Positions 33,626 to 42,828 of a DNA stretch of 64,000 bases are shown here, piece by piece. Where the stretch lies: contig NC_050738.1 in the NCBI RefSeq assembly GCF_014529535.1, positions 620,001 to 684,000 of the forward strand. Reading direction: 5' to 3'. Under the pieces are notes generated by a model. It saw only the letters and a program-made list of their open reading frames with translations, had not been told where the DNA came from and did no database searches. Position numbers and translations under genes: made by a program. This DNA comes from Bradysia coprophila (lineage: Eukaryota > Arthropoda > Insecta > Diptera > Sciaridae). Positions within the stretch are counted from its first letter, which is position 1. Every line of letters begins with the position of its first letter.

Positions 33626-34250
33626 CATTAAAAGAACAAATTCCCAAAAATTGTTCATTGCAATCTATGCGTTACGATATGTTGTACAAAAAGTTCGATG
33701 ATGTTGCTTTCATATGGTTTTTCGATTGCCAGAAATTGGAGCTTCTCTATCAATCTCTCCTCTTAAAAAAATAAAATCCATTCTCCGACCCACAGCCCAC
33801 AGGTTTTCAGCGCTACAAACGCAATTTAAGCGACAATTTTCCTATTTTAAATTCATATATAAATAAGTTGGTAATAACGAACATTAATGCTTAATCAAGA
33901 CCAGCGTTACGGAGACTATTGAAATAGACCAGCGTTACGGAGACTATTGAAATAGACGAGCGTTACGGAGACTATTGAATCATTTTTTAATTAAATGGAT
34001 ACGTGGTTTAGTTTTTTTAAATTGATTTTATTTCCAAGCTTTCGGCTGCAAACAGTAGTCTTCATCACGGAACTGTGAAGTTTATTTTTTGTTTAAAAAC
34101 GCCCACATAAATTGACAGTAATATTCGGGCGCTTTTTATCATTGCATGTTCAAAATCAAATCAAAAATATTGCGCTGTTTGTCGTATCGTGTATCGTAAT
34201 ACTGCATGTTTACCAAATTGACTGTCAAAGTGTCTTTCGTTGCTCTATAG
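33626..34250. other. Intergenic, with a short 28-bp tandem repeat
   Basis: Contains three copies of a 28-bp unit (GACCAGCGTTACGGAGACTA..) at about 33899-33980. Otherwise nothing is recognised. Confidence 0.55.
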
Positions 34251-35845
34251 ATCTCTTCGTTTGGTGAAACTGATGACGGAAACGTGAGGAATGGTGGGGA
34301 AAAGTGTGCAAACTAATTGAAACCAACTTCACAATTTCACATAGTAATGAATAAGTGAGTGCGTCCAATTCTTTGAAATGAATGTAAATGAACTAAATAC
34401 GGGGAATAGACCGTGTTCATATGACGTAATTTGTTTTTTACCAAATGAACACATAGAAAAAACGCTCGGAACGTGTATAAATAGTTGAAAAAGTATTAGT
34501 TAGTATTTTTAATTTGAGTATGAAAGATTCAGAAAAATTTTGAAAATTTAAGCGCTTAAAAAGAAAGACCACATTCTGAATTACCAGAGTTAAAACGAAA
34601 AGCCAAAATGGCGCCGAATGGGATATTTTGATCGTTGACAGTTTGGTGATGTTGATAGTTTAAAATGGTGAACACATGAAAATTTTCGGAAAAAACAGTT
34701 TAATATGAGCGATAGCGGACGTAAAAGATAAAACTTTTTATCCAGAAGAAAGTGGTCAAAAATGAAGTTCGAAATGTTTATGAACGAACGACATATGTAT
34801 AACATTTGTTCAGTTAAATTATAAAAAATCAAAACGAAATTTGTGCCGGTGTATGTGTGTAGTTGATGTTTGTTTCTATAATTAATTTTTGAGTGATATG
34901 TTTATATTTTGCGTCTAAAGTGACCACAACAGTTGAATTAATCATTTAATATCCATCTGCACCGATTAAAATGCTGCGAAATAATAGAAAATTGACGTCA
35001 AAGTGAGTCTCCAAAATTTGCTTCAAAACGAACATGGCTGCCAAAAATTAAAACAAAAAAAATATCCCTATCAGCTGTGGAATAATATCCTATTTTACAT
35101 TTTTTAGAGTTTCTGCTGTGAAACAAATGGACCATCGGGATGGCACCGGGATGGCAAAGTATTTCTTAAATAATTTAATAAAAATAAATATAAACATTTG
35201 TTCTTGTGGTAATCATGCTAAATTTGATTTTTATGGACGTTCGAAACTTTTTTGTCAAAATAGCACTCGGTCTATTCCCTTAGAAGCAAAGTTGGTTGTC
35301 ATTAGTTTGCACACAAAACCGAACCGTCGATCGTCACGCCAGCGGTCATTTTAGTGATCTATAGATCTCTTCGTTTGGTGAAACTGATCAAGGCTGTATA
35401 CTTTGGGGAGGTCACGCAGATACAGATACGCGGGTTACACACCACAGTTGATGATAAAATGGCCGATTTCATACAAAAATTCACCTACTCTGATGATTCT
35501 CGTCGTCTGGATGATGTGGTGACATTTTTTACATGTAAAATCATCAGAAGTGGTGTGTTCCCGCGTATCTAATAAAATGGCGGTCTGCGTGACCTCCCCA
35601 AAGTATACAGCCTTGAAACTGATGACGGAAACGTGAGGAATGGTGGGGAAAAGTATGCAAGCTAATCGAAACCAACTTCACACTTTCACATATGAATGAA
35701 TAAGTGAATGCGTCCAATTCTTTGAAATGAATGCAAATGAACTAAATACGGGGAATTCCCTTAGAAGCAAAGTTGGTTGTCAGTAGTTTGCACACAAAAC
35801 CGAACCGTCGATCGTCACGCCAGCGGTCATTTTAGTGATCTATAC
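34250..35845. repeat. Local direct duplications of a promoter-like block
   Basis: The block CTATAGATCTCTTCG..GGTGAAACTGATGACGGAAACG..AATACGGGGAAT is at 34243-34405 and again at 35360-35757. The block CCCTTAGAAGCAAAGTTGG..CATTTTAGTGATCTATA is at 35277-35362 and 35758-35845. MITE-2 interrupts the second copy of the first block. The last copy leads into the broken coding exon at 35955. Confidence 0.65.
35389..35615. repeat. MITE-2 copy with 8-bp TSD AAACTGAT and readable empty site
   Basis: 227 bp, CAAGGCTGTATACTTTGGGG at one end and its inverse at the other, flanked by AAACTGAT (35381-35388 and 35616-35623). The duplicated block at 34260-34275 has a single AAACTGAT and no insertion, an empty site. 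Confidence 0.85.
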
Positions 35846-35954
35846 TTTAGCATATATCTACCAGTCTTCTCAGTGCCTCACAACAATGTGTTAATGGTTT
35901 GTAGTTGGTTTGATTTTCCGTTTAAAATTTTTTTATCAAAAAGTCAAATCAAAG

Positions 35955-36382
35955 ATGAACTTCGATAAAGAAACATTTAATTCGATCTACGGCAATTTAA
36001 TGTGGAACGATAATAAACGAATTGACGGTGTTAACACGATTTAAATCGTCAAACACTGAAGGAACATGTAGAGACTTCACGCTGAATGTCAACGACTTTG
36101 AGATGTATCCGCAACGTCCGTGTCGCGGAGAATTTCTGGACTGTGAAAAAATTAACGGAAAAATTGCAGTCAATGGTCGTTATGGGCGAAGTAAAGTTGA
36201 TGCATGCGTCACTAGAACGTGAGAATTCGGAGTTGCGTGCAATGACCGATTTAGGACGGCGACGAGCGCCCGTACCAGAAGGGCCAATTGCTGATGGCAA
36301 AACATTGTCCAATTCGACGTTAACTGACGGCAGTTACAACAGTATACAGAATGCGGGGAAACTAATGTCAGTGACACGGAAG
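35955..36382 (+). pseudogene. Broken 5' coding exon(s) of a coiled-coil-like gene
   Basis: From ATG 35955 one frame reads MNFDKETFNSIYGNL to a stop near 36044. A neighbouring frame then runs DLNRQTLKEHVETSR, a TGA at about 36083, and continues MSTTLRCIRN..ENFWTVKKLTEKLQSM..SLERENSELRAM to a good donor (GTATGTG) at 36383. One shift plus one stop in otherwise continuous coding sequence indicates a pseudogene, or an exon set I have mis-spliced. No later exons are seen. I do not recognise the family. A (CA)n microsatellite follows at about 36407. Confidence 0.45.
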
Positions 36383-36583
36383 GTATGTGATGTGCATTTA
36401 GTTGTGTGCACACACACACACACACGATTTATTGAATCTGTATTATATGCACCAATTGAATTGTTGTCGTCGTATGGGCAGGGAAGGTAGGGATAATGAT
36501 GATGATCAGTTTATTTTTTGATTGGATTGGTTACTGTGTTAGTGTATGTGTTGCTATGTTCTTAATTGTATTCCTATTGGTTT

Positions 36584-36853
36584 CTATGAGATGTCCTTGA
36601 ATGTTGGTGTAATCTGTTTCCATTCATTGCTTAGAACAATTCCTTTTTCGATATTCATTAATGGGCTTGAGTGCTGTTGCATGGCTGATTCTTCTTTTAT
36701 TTTCCTCAGGCTGTGATCATTTTCTCTAACTAATAGTTTTAAATTGTTCCAATTAATTTTGTGTCTTTTATTTCTGATTGTATGTCTTGCAATTGCTGAC
36801 TCGTTGTATTCGTATCTCCGGACGTTACCTTGATGATCTTCTAAATAAAACAA
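36584..36853 (-). pseudogene. Penelope-like (GIY-YIG-type) retroelement C-terminal remnant
   Basis: The minus-strand words SAIARHTIRNKRHKINWNN, LVRENDHSLRKIKEESAM and IEKGIVLSNEWKQI follow the spacing of the C-terminal region of Penelope-like elements (A..H....H.I.W...K.L..E.....R...E......N...G..LS..W). No reverse-transcriptase part is visible upstream, so only the 3' end remains. Confidence 0.5.
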
Positions 36854-38148
36854 ATTTGATGAATTTCACTAGTCTGATCTTCTGACGAAATATCTCTTGT
36901 TAGAGTCCTTTTCAGATGGAAATCTGACAAACTCCTAACGCTAAATTGACCGTTTATTTGACAAATTTCAGCGTTACTGTCGATGGCACATATGAGGAAA
37001 ATCCTTGAAAACTTCTTGCCATTGATTGATGAGTTATAGTTGAAAGGACCCTTATGTGACGAAACAGTGTCTTATTTCGGACTAGGTGAAGATTGTGGGT
37101 TCGTTTCCCACCCGTGCACCAATTTTTCATTTCAAATTACATGTCCGCGAACACACTACAACACAATTACACTGACTCATTTGGTACTTTGATGGTCCGT
37201 TGCAAGAACCGCAACGTTAAAAATGTAACATACAGCCAGTCACAAAATTTCGTCGTAGAAGGACACATTTCACTTATTCACGCAACATGTCGGCACTGTT
37301 GACATTGAGTCATTGCAAGTGTGGTGTCGCTGGACAGCTGAGACTTCCAGCATTTTAGAATTACCCATTTTAATAACAAAGAATTCGAAAGAGTGGGTTT
37401 CAGGTGCCTCTGAAACTCGCAAATTTTACCAAATATGAGGGAAAAACTTTGAGCTACTGTCGGCCTCTACGTAGACTGTCTCCAAAAATAATTTTTTGGT
37501 AATTGGTAAAGGAGATGTTGTGCTCTACTGCGAGAACTATTTATTAGCTTCATCCCTCAAGTATCCACACCTGTATGACTGTTTGAAAATCACGTTTTTT
37601 AAACTTTAGCGTGTCTCTGCCGGCTTCCCTTGCACTAATGGTAAATTTTTTTTGTACAATTGTTATTAGAATTTCAGGCACTACCGATTGCAACCATAAC
37701 CAGTTTTCCACCACTCTCTCTGTAGACAGGATGGGCTATACACCACTGTCACCGACTGTACGGATGAAAATCAAAAAATTTTGTGGAACCTTGTTCAGGG
37801 CGCCGAGCTGACTAATAATATCCAAACATATCAAAAGTGCATCGAAATAATCAGTTAAAATTCATTCAACCGCACCGTGTTGCCTTTTTCAACATTCAAA
37901 AAGTTTGATATATAAAATCAAAGCCTATAGACTGTTGAGGAGGTCATCCAGACCGTCATTTTATTAGATACGCGGGTAGAAACAAAACAGAATTCACCTA
38001 TTATTCTACTCAGAATAAAGTCCTTTCAATGATAAAAATGAACGAAAAACAGGACCGTACAACTTAAAGAATTTTCTTGCATTTATTGAACCATTTACAG
38101 GCGTTTCTATATCTACAAATTTTATAAAGATATAAACGTCAGTAATAC
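36854..38148. other. Intergenic with a partial MITE-2 and a tRNA-like tail
   Basis: A T-arm-like stretch GTGGGTTCGTTTCCCACCCG near 37094-37115 has no matching 5' half, so it is not called a tRNA. A partial MITE-2 arm (GGAGGTCATCCAGA..GATACGCGGG) is at about 37940-37978. A likely poly(A) signal for the minus-strand CAP gene (AATAAATGC) is near 38078-38088. Confidence 0.45.
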
Positions 38149-39090
38149 TTACAAAACCATGACTTTAGCAGGACTTAATTCGTTATCGTAGGACCGCGTG
38201 TCATTCACCCTTAATGCACGGTTGGCTCGTGGTGGTAAAACATTTTGTTCAAATTGTCCCAGATAGTTTCCAGGTGGCCTATAGTTTATAGAAACCACGG
38301 ACCTATGACCCCAATTTGCATCGGGATAAGTAGCGATTCCGACTCCGATTTCGATTGATGCCTTCCAAACAACTTGTGTAAAATGACCGGTTTGTGAAGA
38401 GAAACCAGGATTATTCCAATCGTAATACTGGATCTCACTGTAAAAACTTTTAATCGCATTGGCCACTATGGTCTCTTTGTCGTTGGTGCCGCCCCATGCC
38501 TTATAAAGATTTTCACCGAATCCAGATCCACTTGAATGGTAAAATTGATCGGTTGAGGCTAGATAGTCCGCCCATTCTTGCGCAAAATTATTGATCTAAC
38601 GAAGAAATTTTACGTAATTCACCTTAATCTAGCCTACGAAAGGACAGTTTTTAATTTAAAATGAATGGCTAAATTACACACATCGTTACTAAAGGATGCC
38701 ACATCAGGTACACCGTGAATATCCCGATAGTAATTGTGTTCATTTACAGCTACAACTCTAGGATCTGCAAGAATTTTCTTTTCGTAGAAATCGGAAACGA
38801 ATCACGGCACACTAGCACTTACCTATTGGTGGCTTCGGTGTAGTCGGTGGACCATCGTAGCATGGAAATGTGTCCGGGTGGTTGCACAATTGTCTGGATT
38901 GATCAAAATTATATGGCAAATTACACAAGCCAGGTTGTGGTACACTTTGAGCATTATGGCAATACCAATAAGCCTGACAGTTAGACGGATCGTTAACAAA
39001 AAAACCATCTGGAAAGTCTGCACAGTTTGGTAAAGCAACTGCCATTGCACTGGCGGATATTAGTACAATGACTGATATAAGATGTGCCAC
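38149..39090 (-). CDS. Chitin-binding (CBM14) plus CAP-domain secreted protein (about 265 aa)
   Basis: Three exons: 39090-38823, 38764-38682 and 38595-38149, with introns of 58 and 86 bp that keep the frame. The N-terminal domain has the six-cysteine peritrophin-A pattern (CADFPDG, CQAYWYC, CNLPYNF, CNHPDTFPC). After a Pro-rich linker comes a CAP/SCP domain of the GAPR-1 type with EHNYYR..HGVPD, GFGENLY and GHFTQVVWKAS, which keeps the two His and the Glu of the CAP cavity. A hydrophobic signal-peptide-like stretch (VAHLISVIVLISASA) precedes it, but the codon where Met is expected is GTG (39090). The first in-frame ATG (39045) lies after the hydrophobic core. Expected location: extracellular, perhaps bound to peritrophic matrix or cuticle. 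Confidence 0.8.
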
Positions 39091-39195
39091 TTGAAATTGG
39101 ATGTAAATTGTATACAAATCTGACAATAGACAAGGAAAAAGTAAGAAGTGATCAACTTACTTTCTACTGTAGCAATTGTGTTGACGTACTAAGCA

Positions 39196-39231
39196 AACTG
39201 ATGGAAAAAACCTTCTTACGCTTCTATTTAT
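39196..39231 (-). promoter_or_regulatory. TATA and initiator of the CAP gene
   Basis: On the minus strand ATAAATAG (about 39223-39231) lies 30 bases upstream of CCATCAGTTTG, an arthropod-type initiator (TCAGTT, 39197-39202). A possible very short 5' UTR intron (39120-39160, GTAAGT..TGTCAG) follows. Confidence 0.5.
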
Positions 39232-39234
39232 GCG

Positions 39235-40058
39235 AAGTGAATTTATAGATTATAGATTCTGAGAAACGTATTTAATAGATAAGGTTGAAGGGGTTCGAGA
39301 CATTTGTTCAATCATTTTGAGAGGATTCTTCCTTTCTATGCATAACAAACGCGCAGTTATTGATAAACAATTGGAGTGATCGAAATAGAAAATTTGTTTT
39401 TTTTTTTGAACATACAATCATTGTTTACCATTGTACCTCAATGGTGAGCAATACAGACAGTAAAAGATAACGCTTCTAATTCCAAGAAATATATTATGGC
39501 TTATCAAGTAGTTTGCGAGCTAGATCACTTTATCTTTGAATGTCAAACTACTCGCTACTCGTTCCAAATTTTCCATCAGTAGATGGCAACTGAAGATGGT
39601 CAGTCCACTCTAACCTGTGACCGCCGCTAGTTCTCGAGGTCGAAACAGCTTTTCTTTTTTCTTCTTTTTCGCCACTTTACGTGATGTGCGGGAAAGGGAA
39701 GAGCTAAAGCTCTGTTTGTCGTTCCAAAGGATGTTTCTCTGAAGGATGTTTCCTTGAAGTTGGATGAATGTGAAGAGGAGTCTTGTTTTTGTTTTTCTGT
39801 GTACGGAAATTCGGTTCTTGCAATTAGCGCCCCTGAGCTTTTCGTCTCAGGTTAAGCAAAATTGGTATGTACAAAGAAGTGAAAATTTTTGAGTTTTTGT
39901 TTTAACGGTCGAGCAAAAATGACGTCAACGATTCAGTGTTGCCTGACACATTTAAAATCATCGATAACTAAAGCACTCACGGCACTCACTTTATTGATGT
40001 GAAATGTATTGAGGGATCGTTACAGTGGTGTTATTCAAATTAAGTGAACACGAATGAA
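39235..40058. other. Intergenic, nothing recognised
   Basis: About 820 bp, no gene. A poly-T run lies near 39399-39408. Confidence 0.4.
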
Positions 40059-40466
40059 GAGGTTCCGAGCGTACGCTGAAATTGTAGCTGTAGCATACAT
40101 TTGTGCGTTTCGAAATTTTTGATCGTTGATATCTTTTTACGAGAGCCCTTTTTGAAAAATGTACGACCACATTTTCGAGTAAAAATATGTCAGCTTTGAA
40201 TAAAAAATAAAATTGTCTGTGAAAGTTTCATGTGCGTTGAGAAAACTGTACCGATGCCCCAAATTTACATCAAAGGTACACTTTTCTCAAAGCACTTGGA
40301 ACTTTCACAGACAATTTTATTTTTTATTCAAAGCTGACATATTTTTACTCGAAAATGTGGTCGTACATTTTTCAAAATGGGCTATCGTAAAAAGATATCA
40401 ACGATCAAAAATTTCGAAACGCAGAAATGTAGGCTACAATTTCAGCCTACGCTCGGAAGCTCTTAA
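40059..40466. repeat. Foldback element, ~170-bp arms
   Basis: The left arm from GGTTCCGAGCGTA to GACAATTT-side words (TGTCTGTGAAAGTTTC) is repeated inverted to GCTCGGAAGC. Arms include AAATGTACGACCACATTTTCG and its exact inverse. The centre is about 60 bp. No clear target duplication. Confidence 0.7.
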
Positions 40467-40611
40467 TTGTTAGTGTAATGTTAATTGAAGATCCGGTTGA
40501 TTGAAGATCCTGTGTAGTTCAAACGTTTCGTACTTATCCAGGACGTTTGGGCATACCCAAATTGTGATGCGTAAGCACCTTTCGTCAGTATAACGATGAA
40601 TCCGTAACAAA

Positions 40612-42110
40612 TCATGGAATCATGCCCGCACGTTAGGAAGCGGACGTGACGCAAGTCCTCTACTACAAAATTGTCCAAAAAAAATTTTAGGGACTAAGGC
40701 GAATATTTACAGTTTTTTGATTTCATCCTCTTAACTCCACCACTATACTTGTATATTTGGAATCTGGGCATCTATACGAGTTCAACGAGCTATCACACGT
40801 TACTCTAGGTTAAGACTTGGGCTGAGATATTGAGTTTCAAAATCATGTCTCCTCTAAATAAGCATTTCATATTTTTAGATAATTCAAATTTGCTACGTAA
40901 CGTTAGTTAGTTAGTCAGTTAGTTCCTATGAAAAAGGAGGATTTAGTAACTCTTAAACGTTTCTTACGATTTTCCTGAAATTTTGGTTATAGGTCAATCT
41001 CGGGTACGCAAGAGTTTTTGATTAGGGATCCCGGAAGTTTCCATACAAATTTCATATAACAGCGTGTTTTATGTGTGTGTATGTGTGTGTCAGAACTTAG
41101 AAGAAACAATTTTTTTCAGTTACAGCACAATGTTGGAAAAAGTGGTTTGATGGATTTGGGTTATATTCGATATAAGTCAGGTTTTCCACGGTTGGTTCCT
41201 AAATTTTGGAATGAAAAATGATTCCTCTGACACTTTCTTACTTTCATCGGATTTTTCGATGGACTTGGGCTATTCACGCCGTAAGTGCGGTTGAAATTCA
41301 AAATGGAAAGTGCGGAGGTCTTTCTAACGTAGCGTCATTTTGATACAATGAAGCGTTGAAATGTATTTTTCGGTTCACTTTTTCATCGAATCGTTCACTT
41401 AAAATTCAAATTTTAGGCACGCTTACTGCGTGAATTGTCGATATAAGTGAGGTGTTCCGAGGTTGGTTGCTAAATTTTGGGAGAGATGATTACTCTCACA
41501 CTTCCTTACTTCCATTGAATTTTTCAATGGATTTAAGCTATTGTCGATGTAGTGAGGTGTACAAAGGCAGCTTTTCTTCAACCTGGTAAACGCACGAAAG
41601 TTGCAGCACGTTTATCAGGTGCTAATGGTGATGCGGGAGGACCAGACACTTTCGAGGTTGGTTCCTAAATTTTGGGATGAAAAATGATTCCTCTGACACT
41701 TCCTAACTACCATCGGATTTTTCGATGGATTTGAGTTATTTTCGATATAATTGAGGTGTTCCAAGGTTGGTTCCTAAATTTTGGGATTTGAGATGATTTC
41801 TCTGGCACTTCCTAACTTTCATCGGATTTTTCGATGGATTTGAGCTGTTGTCGACATAAGATGCTTTCAAAACCAGTGACCCTTACCCCTAAACTTCTCA
41901 AAGAACTGATATCCGCCGAAAAACCCAGGTTGAAAGGGTCAACAAAAAATTGACCAAAAAAATTTAAGAAAGAGAATTTTAGAAAAAAAATGCGTCACAA
42001 GTGGCAGATGTTGAGGAAACTATTGTTAGGAAAATAGTTAAAATATGGAAAAATATGTTCTGAATCATCTGCCACTTTGTGACGCAATTTTTGTCTGAAA
42101 TTTTATTTCT
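40612..42110 (-). mobile_element. Small copy of the minisatellite-bearing element
   Basis: Inverted relative to 55813-59077. One end has CATGCCCGCACGTTAG..GTGACGCAAGTCC, then a region with GTTAGTTAGTCAGTTAG, then about five diverged minisatellite units (GGTTGGTTCCTAAATTTTGGG words from 41190 to 41850), then GATATC and the palindromic GCGTCACAAGTGGCAGATG..CATCTGCCACTTTGTGACGC end (41990-42090). A separate MITE (41275-41432) interrupts one unit. Confidence 0.65.
41275..41432. repeat. MITE inserted in a minisatellite unit
   Basis: 158 bp with ends CACGCCGTAAGTGCGG and ..GCTTACTGCGTG, close to the copy at 25622-25771. It splits an otherwise recognisable 109-bp unit. Confidence 0.6.
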
Positions 42111-42733
42111 TACATTTTTTGTTTCAAAGGAGGCCCATGAATGAGAATCCACATTTTCATCAATTTATTCCATTCAATTGATCAATATTGGTAGTGAATT
42201 CGTCGAATATTTCGTTCGTAAAGAACCTCAGTTTAGAACTGAGCTTCAAGATTCGTATGAAACATTGCACGAGTATGAATGGGACGTAATCGCTCTTAAA
42301 TCTTAATAAATACGTTCCAAATTCTGTAGGGTTTAGAGTTGCTTACGAAATTTTGAACTTTAGTACCGGTTGCTGGTTGCATGAGTTAAGTTACCTACAT
42401 ACTTAAGAAACCTCCGGACCACTTCGTTTTTCTATTGTCCGTTGTTGTACTTAGTATTATCGATAAATTGTGTGCGCATTGCACTGTGGACGAATTGAAG
42501 TATAATCTTCTCTATGAGTATAATTGGAATTCTTTCACACGATAAATCAATCATATTCGGACAAAATTAAAAATCTGGTTTGGCTTATAGGAAACCACTC
42601 TGTACTGTATAACTCACAAAGATTTTTGACCTTGAATGTTAGGTGCACATAAATATCTCCCCCAAATGTTAATAACCGCTCGTGGTGGCTCGTATAGTGA
42701 TAATCATTAATTGCTTCTCATTAAGTATCTTAA

Positions 42734-42743
42734 ACTATAAATA
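42734..42743 (+). promoter_or_regulatory. TATA box of the yellow-family gene
   Basis: CTATAAATAT lies about 95 bases upstream of the start codon at 42829, with a candidate start region (CATTAGAAC) roughly 30 bases further on. Confidence 0.6.
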
Positions 42744-42828
42744 TCGGCTTGTCGAACATTAGAACTACATTTCATGCTGAACATACAGCATTGACGAAGT
42801 CCATTTATTAATAAAAAATTTCATCAAA

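Noticed and set aside
37090-37118. tRNA 3' half (GTGGGTTCG..CCCACCCG)
   Set aside because: No D-arm, anticodon arm or matching 5' acceptor strand upstream; left as a note.
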